From contig CAVYHJ010000026.1 in assembly GCA_963768165.1 (NCBI GenBank), forward strand, positions 372,001 to 436,000: 64,000 bases of DNA, in the 5' to 3' direction. Below the pieces are notes generated by a model. That model made no database searches and was not told where the DNA came from. It saw nothing but the letters and a program-made list of their open reading frames with translations. The DNA comes from CAVYHJ01 sp963768165 [NCBI: uncultured bacterium] (GTDB lineage: Bacteria > UBP4 > UBA4092). Below, one piece after another: positions 43,707-52,120 of the stretch; the stretch's first letter is position 1; each line of letters begins with the position of its first letter. The position numbers were made by a program, and so were the translations under genes.

Positions 43707-46700
43707 TTATTTTTGAAAACATAACTCTAATGTTTTTGGTTCTAATACATATTCTGTAGAACTGTCTGGGGAGTCCACTCCATAAAACAACTCAATATCA
43801 TTCAGATAAACTGTCTCAGGATGTTGAGACCCATTGCGAATTAGTAATTGTAACCGATGGGTGGATTGCGTAAAGGAAGTCAAGGGAACATAAAAAGTCG
43901 TCCACGTCGTAGAACCTGACATAATCCCAAAATTGCCATACGCTCCAATATCAAACTCTTCATCCACCACATCCTTTTCCGCGTATTGGAAACCCATTAT
44001 AGATAAGGCTGTCGGAGAAGACTGGTCCACGGCAATATTGAATGACATCATCGCATTAGACCCGGTTGGAATGGAAAACACATCTAACGAGGTCATCTTC
44101 ACACCTTGTGAACTCGTGGTGAAACTCAATGCCAGTACTCCTGTTTGACCATTCACTGTGGGTAACCAGGAAATTGTCGGTTGACCGTTGGGTTCATTAT
44201 AGACATTTTCAAATCCCCAACCCGTTGTCTCATCCCCTGTAGCAAAATCTCCTGCGGTCACGGAAACATACGTTGGACTGGTTATCGCAGGTGGAGTCAC
44301 ATTATCCAATTCAATAGAATCAATATACATCGCTCCAGTATCTCCATAATTCTTTGCCATTAGTTGAATTTGACCGGAACTGGAATGACAGTAAACATAG
44401 GTCTCTATCGTATTCCACTCACCCGGTTGAATCAGGGTATTTCCCGTATATGCTCCTCCCAATTCTTGTATCGTTTCCGATAGGGCACTGTTATAAAGTA
44501 AAATTAACGGTAAAATCTGCTCATTCTCACACGGAGCATCACAGTAATAGGTGACCCGCAAGCGATACCACGGATTGGTCGTACTTGGCGTAAACCGTGC
44601 AAAGCTGGTCAATTTTACTCCTTCGGTCGCCGAAGAAAAGTTGATTTGCAGAATACCGGAATCTCCTTGATAAGTGGATAACCAAGACACAGTCGCTTGA
44701 TTGGAAAGACCATTGGCTGGTTGAAATGCCCAAAACTCTGTATCTGTAGCATTAGAGAAATCACCCATCGTTGAAGTATATGAATATACATTTAGATAGA
44801 AATCTTGGTCCATTCGGTTTGAGGATAATCCAGAATAACTCCAATAAGAGGGATTAACTATGTAACTGAACGGAAAGGGTGTTACTGAATAATTTCCATA
44901 AGTAAGATTTGAAAATTGATAATAACCTGTTGTATCTGTTACCGTTGTTTGATTGATGTTCCCAGATAAAAATATTTGTTCATTGACAACAGGTTGTGCG
45001 ACTTCTAGAATGCGAAAAGTCCAAGGATAGTAAAGACTATTATCAGCAATATATGCATATCCTCCTTTAATTTGAACACGATCAAACCCTTGACCTGTAT
45101 TGGCTAAATAGTAAGAATCTACTTCAATAGGATTTGTCGAACTGCTAATATCAATTATTCTTAACCCCGCTTCCTCTGAAGCAATATAGGCATAATTCCC
45201 ATTTAGTGTTATATTCACTGCAGGCGAAAATTGAGGTTGTGTATATCCAATAAGAACAGGCTGAGATGGATTACTAATATCAATAATCTGTAAACCACCA
45301 TTGGCTAGATAAGCATAACTTCCTCTAATTTCGATGCCATATACAGCGTATCCGTATCCAACAGAGCTATTATAATACCCTATTTCGGTAGGATTGGATG
45401 GGGTGCTGACATCGTAAACTCGCATTCCATCGTTACACCCAACAAACACATCATTTCCCTGGTACGCTACACATTGGGCATCGGTTGAAGATTGAGCAAA
45501 TCCTATGGGAATTGGTGAGTCGGGATTACTGACATCCCAAATCCGTATTCCAGGAGGTGAATAAATACTATCAAGGGGATCGGTTAGATAACTTACTTCG
45601 GGTACATAAACATAATTCCCATTAACCGCAGGATGTCCTTGGGCGGTTTGAATTATGTTTTCTCCAACCAACACAGGACTAGTTGGATTGCTTACATCAA
45701 TAATATGAAAACCAGCCCAGTATTGATCCCCGTATACAGCACCATCTGCAACATAGGCATATTTTCCACTTACATTCATTCCTACTGCTTGTCCAGATCC
45801 AGCATAGGTATAGGTATCTATTAAAGTTGGGCTAGCCGGATTGCTGAGATCATAAATTTCAAATACCCCACCCGCAACCAGATTGTAAAGATAATTATCT
45901 TGTACAACCATGTCATATATGTCATCACTTATATCCTGTGTATCAATAGGATTAATTAAACTTTTGCAGAAACCACTAATCTGGCTAGAAGATTGATTCA
46001 CCGTAATATAATTCACATGGGTCATTGTACTGGAACCGAATGTATTGGATACAATAAGTTTTACCGTGTAAATTCCAGGAAGATAATTATGGGATGGATT
46101 CTGTGCAGTACTAGTTCCACCATCCCCGAAATCCCAAGCCCAACTTAGGGGATTATTGGCAGACGTGTCTATAAATTCTATTGTGAATGGAAATGTACCG
46201 CTAGTCGGTGTTGCGTAAAAACCAGGATATGGTGGTGCTTGGGAAAATACAGTAATATAATTTGAGTAAATCGCAGTACTAGTTCCATATAAATTCTTGA
46301 TAATCAATTGTACCGAATAGGATGTCGGGACGGGAACATTACTATAGATATGTATTGGATTTTGAGTATTGTTTGTTCCACCATCTCCGAAATTCCAATC
46401 CCATGAAGTTGGATTATTACCCGATATGTCATGGAAGTTTACTTGAAGAGGACCAAACCCACTGGTCGGATTCGCATAGAATCCTGCGGATGGTATTTGG
46501 GGTATCATTAATTTGGTCACAAAAGCATCACTATATCCTTTAAGAGTAGTACAAAAAGCATTGGATGTGAGGGGAAAATTGGGAGAAGAAGCTATTCCAG
46601 TAATATATGCATTCCCTGATTTATCTATCGCAATTGCTTCGCCATAATCATCCATTCCTCCTCCTAAATAACTTGAATAAAGCAAGGAAATAGTCCCTGA

Positions 46701-48056
46701 CCCATTTGTATTTATCTTACTTACAACCGCATTATTACTTTGTCCATGAGAAATCGTCTGAAAAGCATTGGTTGTGACCGGGAAATTCTTTGAGGTTGTG
46801 AATCCAGTAACATAGGCATTTCCGGAAGAATCTACGACGATTCCATAACCAGAACCGCCTCCAAAACTAGTAGAATATATTAGAGATGCAGTACCTGATG
46901 AATTTGTATTAATTTTGCTTACAAAAATTCCACCGGTTGAACTAAATGCATTGGCCGTGATTGGAAAATCCCCTGAATTTGTAAAACCAGTAACATAGGC
47001 GTTACCAAAGGAATCAACCGCAATCCCATGGCTATAATTATATAGACTTCCACCCAAATAAGTAGAATAGAGCAAGGTGGTGATATTTGAGGAAGAGATA
47101 TTGAGTTTGGTCACAAAAGCGTCCCCATAATAGCTACTCAAAAGCGTTGTACTAAAGGCATTGGAAGTAACCGGAAAATCAGGAGAAGCAGTCCTCCCTG
47201 TTATATAGATGTTGTCAGCAGAATCTATGGCAATCCCGGAGCCCTCGTCACCAAACGCTTCCCCCCCACTTCCACCCAGATAAGTAGAAAAAATCAAGGA
47301 GGAGGTGCCAGATAAACTAGGACTGATTTTGCTTACAAAAGCAATGCCAGAAGAACTTCTCAAAGAAGTAATAATAGCATTGGCAGTGACTGGGAAATTC
47401 GTAGAGTAAGTGTATCCCGTGAGGTAAACATTTCCAACCGAATCGATGGTAATTCCAGTTCCCGCATCTCCTGCGACAGCGCCATTACCACTTCCACCCA
47501 GATAGGTCGAGTACACCAGGGTAGAAATACCAAAGGTATCCGTATGTATAATACTTACAAAAGCATTACTACCATTCGATACTGTATCCGGAGCAATTGT
47601 CTGAAAGGCATTGGACGTGACTGGAAAATCCGTAGAAAAGGTGTATCCCGTAAGATAGACATTCCCAGCAAAATCAACGGCAATTCCTTGACCAGCGTCA
47701 CCGAAATTCCCTATATAATGAATAGAATAAGATGCATTTCCACTTCCACCCAAATAAGTGGAATAGACCAGAGAAGAGTCACCAGATAAACTCGTATTAA
47801 TTTTGGTCACGAAAGCGACACTACCTGCCGCCGTGTCTTGATTGGATGTCTGAATACCATTAACCGTAACAGGAAAATCCAAAGAATATGCGTAACCCGT
47901 AATGTAGACATTTCCAACGGAATCTATAGCAATTGCACTTCCACCATCGCTCCCACTTCCACCCAGAAAGGTGGAATAAAGCAACGGCGCTGACCAAGTA
48001 TGACTTACCATTGAAATTACAATTAGTAATAATGCTTGGAAATATTTATTATTCAT
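43707..48056 (-). CDS. Giant secreted SBBP/PKD/LVIVD-repeat surface protein
   Basis: The 1449-residue exported protein has a signal peptide (1-22, ending SHTWSAP) and then, in order: about nine SBBP beta-propeller repeats (to about 515; each with YSTYLGGS, IAIDSxGNVYITG and DFPVTxNAF elements), two PKD domains (about 525-690, WNFGDGG and WAWDFGDGG), LVIVD-type repeats (about 700-1045, VxDVSNPxxP), one carboxypeptidase-regulatory-like beta-sandwich (TTGYYQFSNLTYGNYSV) and two related C-terminal jelly rolls (about 1125-1260 and 1270-1430). It has no catalytic residues I can identify and probably acts as an adhesin or scaffold on the cell surface. No sorting signal such as PEP-CTERM or a T9SS tail is recognisable. 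The DNA repeats reflect the protein repeats. Confidence 0.85.
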   Translation of the reverse strand: MNNKYFQALLLIVISMVSHTWSAPLLYSTFLGGSGSDGGSAIAIDSVGNVYITGYAYSLDFPVTVNGIQTSNQDTAAGSVAFVTKINTSLSGDSSLVYSTYLGGSGNASYSIHYIGNFGDAGQGIAVDFAGNVYLTGYTFSTDFPVTSNAFQTIAPDTVSNGSNAFVSIIHTDTFGISTLVYSTYLGGSGNGAVAGDAGTGITIDSVGNVYLTGYTYSTNFPVTANAIITSLRSSSGIAFVSKISPSLSGTSSLIFSTYLGGSGGEAFGDEGSGIAIDSADNIYITGRTASPDFPVTSNAFSTTLLSSYYGDAFVTKLNISSSNITTLLYSTYLGGSLYNYSHGIAVDSFGNAYVTGFTNSGDFPITANAFSSTGGIFVSKINTNSSGTASLIYSTSFGGGSGYGIVVDSSGNAYVTGFTTSKNFPVTTNAFQTISHGQSNNAVVSKINTNGSGTISLLYSSYLGGGMDDYGEAIAIDKSGNAYITGIASSPNFPLTSNAFCTTLKGYSDAFVTKLMIPQIPSAGFYANPTSGFGPLQVNFHDISGNNPTSWDWNFGDGGTNNTQNPIHIYSNVPVPTSYSVQLIIKNLYGTSTAIYSNYITVFSQAPPYPGFYATPTSGTFPFTIEFIDTSANNPLSWAWDFGDGGTSTAQNPSHNYLPGIYTVKLIVSNTFGSSTMTHVNYITVNQSSSQISGFCKSLINPIDTQDISDDIYDMVVQDNYLYNLVAGGVFEIYDLSNPASPTLIDTYTYAGSGQAVGMNVSGKYAYVADGAVYGDQYWAGFHIIDVSNPTSPVLVGENIIQTAQGHPAVNGNYVYVPEVSYLTDPLDSIYSPPGIRIWDVSNPDSPIPIGFAQSSTDAQCVAYQGNDVFVGCNDGMRVYDVSTPSNPTEIGYYNSSVGYGYAVYGIEIRGSYAYLANGGLQIIDISNPSQPVLIGYTQPQFSPAVNITLNGNYAYIASEEAGLRIIDISSSTNPIEVDSYYLANTGQGFDRVQIKGGYAYIADNSLYYPWTFRILEVAQPVVNEQIFLSGNINQTTVTDTTGYYQFSNLTYGNYSVTPFPFSYIVNPSYWSYSGLSSNRMDQDFYLNVYSYTSTMGDFSNATDTEFWAFQPANGLSNQATVSWLSTYQGDSGILQINFSSATEGVKLTSFARFTPSTTNPWYRLRVTYYCDAPCENEQILPLILLYNSALSETIQELGGAYTGNTLIQPGEWNTIETYVYCHSSSGQIQLMAKNYGDTGAMYIDSIELDNVTPPAITSPTYVSVTAGDFATGDETTGWGFENVYNEPNGQPTISWLPTVNGQTGVLALSFTTSSQGVKMTSLDVFSIPTGSNAMMSFNIAVDQSSPTALSIMGFQYAEKDVVDEEFDIGAYGNFGIMSGSTTWTTFYVPLTSFTQSTHRLQLLIRNGSQHPETVYLNDIELFYGVDSPDSSTEYVLEPKTLELCFQK

Positions 48057-48451
48057 ATAATAATTTCTTTTTCTATTTTATTTATTCATCTTCAAAAGAA
48101 GTATATTCTCATAAAATTATAACTTTTAATCTCCGTGTGAAGGGATCTCTTTAATTTCTATAGAATCTAAGTAATTGATTGTTCGTAGGTATTGTGTATA
48201 CCCATATGGTGCTACAATCTTGAGAATTGGCGTTAAATGCCAAGAAGGGAAAAATAAATTTGCTTTTAAGAATTGGCGAGTTGTTTTCATAAAATCTATT
48301 CTTTCTGTTTTCATAAGATTCTATTATTCTATAGTATACCATTAAAGGTCGTTTTCTACTATAACAGTGTGATCTCAAAGTTAATTCCTTACAAAACTTT
48401 TTAAGACATTGATTTTATTAGAGATAAACTTTCTGCATTTCAGAAAGTTTC
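48057..48451. other. Intergenic region between the SBBP gene and the STT3-like gene
   Basis: On the minus strand TATACT (48333-48338) with TAGTAG 17 bases upstream makes a fair promoter that could serve the SBBP gene. A 62-codon frame starting at ATG 48314 lies behind it and is listed separately. No other structure is evident. Confidence 0.45.
48126..48314 (-). CDS. Possible small protein (62 aa), doubtful
   Basis: An ATG-initiated frame begins a dozen bases after the predicted start of transcription and encodes a hydrophobic-aromatic peptide containing VAPYGYTQYLRTINYLDS. There is no Shine-Dalgarno site and I recognise no family. It could be a real small gene, a leader peptide of the SBBP gene, or chance. 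Confidence 0.25.
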   Translation of the reverse strand: MKTERIDFMKTTRQFLKANLFFPSWHLTPILKIVAPYGYTQYLRTINYLDSIEIKEIPSHGD

Positions 48452-50932
48452 TTATTGAGGGAGAATTACGATTTTGCCTTGCGTCACTGTTTTTTCGTCT
48501 ATATCCATATGTATTACTTTCTTCCCGATTTGAATGGAATATGGTGCTGTGGCATGTGTTTGCTCCATTGCATGGGAACTCTCATTAGATTGGCTGTACG
48601 GAACAATAAACTGAAACACTCCCTGCAGGGTGTCTCTTACTTCCGTACTTGTATCTTTTAACCTTGCCCCAGCATGTTTTTGGCTGGAGTTGAGACTTGA
48701 GGCAGCCTGAATGTCTTGTTGATAAAGAAAATTTCTGCCTGAATTGGTTTTAATAGGAACAGAAAGATGAATGTGGGTACCGGATTTCGCCATTCCTCGA
48801 ACAACAGCGCCTTTCACATATTCAAACACTTTAATCTCATTGACTTTTTTGTTTTCCATATTCCATTGTTCTGGAGTTTCGTAGACCAGACGATAACACC
48901 CTGGAGTACCGGCATCCCATTCCTTTGCTGCGCTCGGGGACAAGCCAACACCGTCATTCAAATATAATTGGGATGAAATTAAATGATTAAATTTTAAGGT
49001 CGGCTGAAATAAAATTTGCGTCCCCCCTTGGGGTGGATGGTAAATGCTTTCAAAAATATAATCGGAATCATCTTTCCCCAAAACCCTGGCATATCCTTGT
49101 ATACTGGGAGTTATATCGGAAAGAATGACATATCGGATTTTATTGTCTTCCAAAATTGTTTTGGATTCATTGATATCCTCAGTTAAAAAGAACTCCATAC
49201 TCGTTTGATTATTTTTTGAATTAGTATGAAACCCGTTTGCCAATGTGGGACGTTGGGCAATATAGTTAATCCAGTGTCCCGCAATCCACGGAGCTAAAAT
49301 GCCATATTCCGGTTCACGATAGGGCTGGTCAAAATAACTGGTTTGCGGAGTATTATCCTTTATCCATTGCAGTGTTTCTTTCCAGGGATATGGCACTATT
49401 GCATATTTTGATTGGATAGATCGAATTTCTTGAAAAACGGGAGAAAGTAGGAGATATAATAACAGGATACAGGATACAAGATACAGGAACTTGAAACCTG
49501 AAACTTGAAACCTGAAACCTATGCATTTGTCCCAAAAGGTTACCCATAACAGTGATAATCCTACTGCGACAATTAATACAAAAAAATGAGAAAACCGTGT
49601 TTGATATAGACCTAAAAATGAAATGACAACGAAATAAATAATAAACCAAAGACGGGCAGGGGAGAAGGTCGCATCATGCGTAGGACACCCTTCAGGGTGG
49701 AATTGTTTATATTTATTCGGGCGTGAACGCCCTCCTACAAACCAACTCCAAAATAATACAAAATAGATAATCGGCAGGAGGTAAATAACGTAAGAAAAAA
49801 AAGTGATGGCACGAAATGTCGAAAAAACACCGATACTAATAAATAAGGGTTGAAATTCAGTAATCGTCTGTAGCCAGGGGTCGGTTTTTCCAACCCAGCC
49901 TAAACCGGATAAGAAGGAATCGCTGAAATCCGGCAAAAACAACAATGTAAAGATGGTAATAATTCCAATACTCACGACCAGCCCTATGAGATAGACAACA
50001 GACGAATAGACTTTAGATTTAAAATATTTTTGGACATAAATCAATAGGGTGTAAAGACACATGGCCAGTAGGAGAAATATCCATTGAAACCAGGAAATAG
50101 AATCGTAACTAATCGCTCCATGTTTTCCCCAATAGGACGTTAAGCAAAACGGGGTGAGTGTAATCCATGCGATAAACAGAAAAAATAAACCCGTTTTTAA
50201 ACAAGATTGTTGGGATAGTCCATCGCGATAATCAAAAATACTTTGTATCAAAATATAGCCAATGGCGGTTCCCACGAAAATCGTTGAACCCGGCCATACC
50301 AGCCAGGACAAGACGGCGCAGATACCCGCATAGAAACTCTGCCAGTGCCTTTCTACTTCATCATCTCCGGTAAGTGCATTGATTAAAAAATAAAACATGA
50401 ATAAGGGAAAGAAAGCGTCCGCGCCATAGTGATCTGCACGGCCTAATATCGTTTGATAGATATGTCCCGGTAAGATGGATATAAAGAAAATACTTAACAG
50501 GGCGACGCGTGAATCAAATACTTTCTTTATGAGTAAGTAAGCAGGAATCAATGAAAGGATACCCCAAATAACAGGCGCAAAGGCGGTAATAATCTCCAAT
50601 TGCCGTACTGTAGGATGTCCCATTCCAATTAGCAAACCTGTCCATAAGATAGAATAATCGAAAAGATTGGACCAAAAGCAATAAAGCCCTTGAGGAAATC
50701 CGGAATAACTGTCGTAGGTGGGAATAATCCAGTGATTCGTTAGAGCCAGTTGGATTCGCCGGGCATGATAGTAGGGGTCTTGGGCAAAAAATTGGATCGC
50801 GTTTTTCGTTATTACAATCGGGTAGGGAAGAAGTCGTAAATACAATCCAACCAGTAAACAACCACAGACATTCACCCACTCCATGGCGTTATTCCGTGAG
50901 GTGGTAATTTTAAAGTGTGCCGATGCGTTCAT
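48452..50932 (-). CDS. STT3/PglB/AglB-type oligosaccharyltransferase homologue
   Basis: The GT-C membrane enzyme has about a dozen hydrophobic segments. The catalytic acidic motif DPYYHARR is in the first external loop, a second GRADHYGAD lies between TM3 and TM4, and the soluble C-terminal domain has YREPEYGILAPWIAGHWINYIAQRP in outline, followed by NGFH. The classic WWDYG signature is replaced here by EPEYG. Such enzymes transfer lipid-linked glycans to asparagine on exported proteins. The frame opens at a TTG (50953) inside a terminator; I use the ATG ending at 50932, though its ribosome site is weak and the ATG ending at 50884 is possible. Two unrelated short repeats are embedded in frame (49464-49520 and 49680-49738). 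Confidence 0.82.
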   Translation of the reverse strand: MNASAHFKITTSRNNAMEWVNVCGCLLVGLYLRLLPYPIVITKNAIQFFAQDPYYHARRIQLALTNHWIIPTYDSYSGFPQGLYCFWSNLFDYSILWTGLLIGMGHPTVRQLEIITAFAPVIWGILSLIPAYLLIKKVFDSRVALLSIFFISILPGHIYQTILGRADHYGADAFFPLFMFYFLINALTGDDEVERHWQSFYAGICAVLSWLVWPGSTIFVGTAIGYILIQSIFDYRDGLSQQSCLKTGLFFLFIAWITLTPFCLTSYWGKHGAISYDSISWFQWIFLLLAMCLYTLLIYVQKYFKSKVYSSVVYLIGLVVSIGIITIFTLLFLPDFSDSFLSGLGWVGKTDPWLQTITEFQPLFISIGVFSTFRAITFFSYVIYLLPIIYFVLFWSWFVGGRSRPNKYKQFHPEGCPTHDATFSPARLWFIIYFVVISFLGLYQTRFSHFFVLIVAVGLSLLWVTFWDKCIGFRFQVSGFKFLYLVSCILLLYLLLSPVFQEIRSIQSKYAIVPYPWKETLQWIKDNTPQTSYFDQPYREPEYGILAPWIAGHWINYIAQRPTLANGFHTNSKNNQTSMEFFLTEDINESKTILEDNKIRYVILSDITPSIQGYARVLGKDDSDYIFESIYHPPQGGTQILFQPTLKFNHLISSQLYLNDGVGLSPSAAKEWDAGTPGCYRLVYETPEQWNMENKKVNEIKVFEYVKGAVVRGMAKSGTHIHLSVPIKTNSGRNFLYQQDIQAASSLNSSQKHAGARLKDTSTEVRDTLQGVFQFIVPYSQSNESSHAMEQTHATAPYSIQIGKKVIHMDIDEKTVTQGKIVILPQ
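49464..49520. repeat. Tandem 7-8 bp unit repeat inside the STT3-like gene
   Basis: The plus strand shows AGGATAC-type 7-base units (49464-49487) followed by alternating CTTGAAAC and CTGAAAC units (49488-49520). They are translated as FRFQVSGFKFLYLVSC. The unit structure resembles the interspersed simple repeats often seen between genes in environmental bacteria. Confidence 0.8.
49680..49738. repeat. Bipartite palindromic element, copy 2 (inside the STT3-like gene)
   Basis: The order is GTAGGA, the hairpin CACCCTTCAGGGTG, a 19-base AT-rich spacer with GAAT/ATTC ends, the hairpin GGGCGTGAACGCCC, then TCCTAC. The outer hexamers pair, so the strand can fold as a closed stem carrying two or three hairpins. 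It is read in frame as RSRPNKYKQFHPEGCPTH in a loop between membrane segments. Copy 1 is at 34197-34305. Confidence 0.88.
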
Positions 50933-50944
50933 CCCCGCAGGTAT

Positions 50945-50983
50945 TAAAAACAATAGGGACGTTTACTGAAAACGTCCCTATTG
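50945..50983 (-). terminator. Rho-independent terminator of the CsgG-like gene
   Basis: On the minus strand CAATAGGGACGTTTT, a short loop and AAACGTCCCTATTG form a strong stem followed by TTTTT, 19 bases after the CsgG-like stop codon and just before the STT3-like gene. Confidence 0.85.
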
Positions 50984-51001
50984 TAAAGATTTTCAAAATT
51001 G

Positions 51002-51961
51002 TTAATTAGCCTTTTTAACTAAATTACCCGGAACGATTGGTCCTGAATTCGGAAGAATAACGCCCGTTGAATATTTTTCTTGAACATCCGTAATGCGGAT
51101 TTGACCCACAGTCGCTTCCTTATGGCCTAGGATTTGTCCTGTATCGGGATCCCGGAGTTCTTTGCCTTCAGATATGATGTTCATTTTCATATCTTTTTTA
51201 ATCCCGCTACTGGAACCCACATTAATGGTAACTTCATTCCCAGTAACGTCAATGACCTTAGGTAAGTAAATAGCACCACTAATTTTATCCACCAGATCAT
51301 TAATCGCTTTGCGGGTTGCTTTCCCAGGCAGAGAACTGTCAAAACCTTCACTTCCGAAGGAAATACCGCCGAAATCTCGCATGTTGCCGCCGCCGGCTGT
51401 AACACTACCGGTGGATTCTTTTCCTTCGCCTTCATCTGCAGCAACTAATTCACCTGTTTTCGCATCCACCACTCGAACATCCACGACGACTCGTGCAGTT
51501 TGAGTCTTAATTCCTAATCCACCAAATCCGCCCAAGCCGCCTCCTCTTGGACCTCGGCCACCCCCTAAACTACCTCCTTCACCACCAAACCCGCCTTGCG
51601 ACATTCCAAATTCGGTTACATTTCCTGTAATGATATAATCCGCACCTATTAATTTTCCTAATGCTGCCAAATCTTTTGATTTAACTTCTCCTGAACGCGC
51701 TAATTGTTTCTCTTCCATAATCTTTTCCAATCTCTCACGTTCCACGACACGGAATTTACCTGTCTTGAATAGCGCCGTAGCCAGCATGTCGGACATTCCC
51801 TGACCTAATGCCCATGGTCCATCGTAGTTACTCGTATTGCGAAACTCTACAATCGCGATTGTCATTTTCCCGCCGCCTTCGGCAGAATATCCGCTAATTG
51901 GCAGTAAAGCCATTGCGAGTAACCCGACAAATAGTTTCGACTTCCAATATCTACACTTCAT
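51002..51961 (-). CDS. CsgG/HfaB-like envelope protein
   Basis: The 319-residue protein has a signal peptide (1-26, ending GYSAEG) and a CsgG-type domain with IAIVEFRNTSNYDGPWALGQGMSDMLATAL in outline, RVVERERLEKIMEEKQLARSG and LIGADYIITGNVTEFG. There is no lipobox cysteine, unlike curli CsgG. A glycine-rich insert (about 122-150) interrupts the domain, and the C-terminal third (VGSSSGIKKDMKMNIISEG) is a FlgT/LPP20-like beta barrel. It probably sits in the periplasm or at the outer membrane and may help secretion or build a surface structure. AAGGAGG precedes the ATG, and a strong terminator follows. Confidence 0.8.
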   Translation of the reverse strand: MKCRYWKSKLFVGLLAMALLPISGYSAEGGGKMTIAIVEFRNTSNYDGPWALGQGMSDMLATALFKTGKFRVVERERLEKIMEEKQLARSGEVKSKDLAALGKLIGADYIITGNVTEFGMSQGGFGGEGGSLGGGRGPRGGGLGGFGGLGIKTQTARVVVDVRVVDAKTGELVAADEGEGKESTGSVTAGGGNMRDFGGISFGSEGFDSSLPGKATRKAINDLVDKISGAIYLPKVIDVTGNEVTINVGSSSGIKKDMKMNIISEGKELRDPDTGQILGHKEATVGQIRITDVQEKYSTGVILPNSGPIVPGNLVKKAN

Positions 51962-52051
51962 TATTAACTCCTCCTTAGTTTAGTTGTTTAGTTTGTTTTT
52001 TCGCTCTGTTACTTTTACCATGAATTCTTTACCCTGTCAAACAAACCTCGG

Positions 52052-52080
52052 TTGACTTTTCCTTCTGTAAACGATAAACT
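52052..52080 (+). promoter_or_regulatory. Promoter of the LolA-like/TlpA fusion gene
   Basis: TTGACT (52052-52057) and TAAACT (52075-52080) are separated by 17 bases, about 40 bases before the chosen ATG at 52121. It lies in the short divergent gap after the CsgG-like gene. Confidence 0.55.
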
Positions 52081-52120
52081 TCTGTGGTATTGTAAGTATT
52101 ACGTAAGGGAGATTCGAAGT

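Noticed and set aside
43707-48056. Regularly spaced DNA repeats suggesting a CRISPR-like array
   Set aside because: The spacing and sequence follow SBBP protein repeats of 50-70 residues; there are no constant short repeats with unique spacers and no cas genes.
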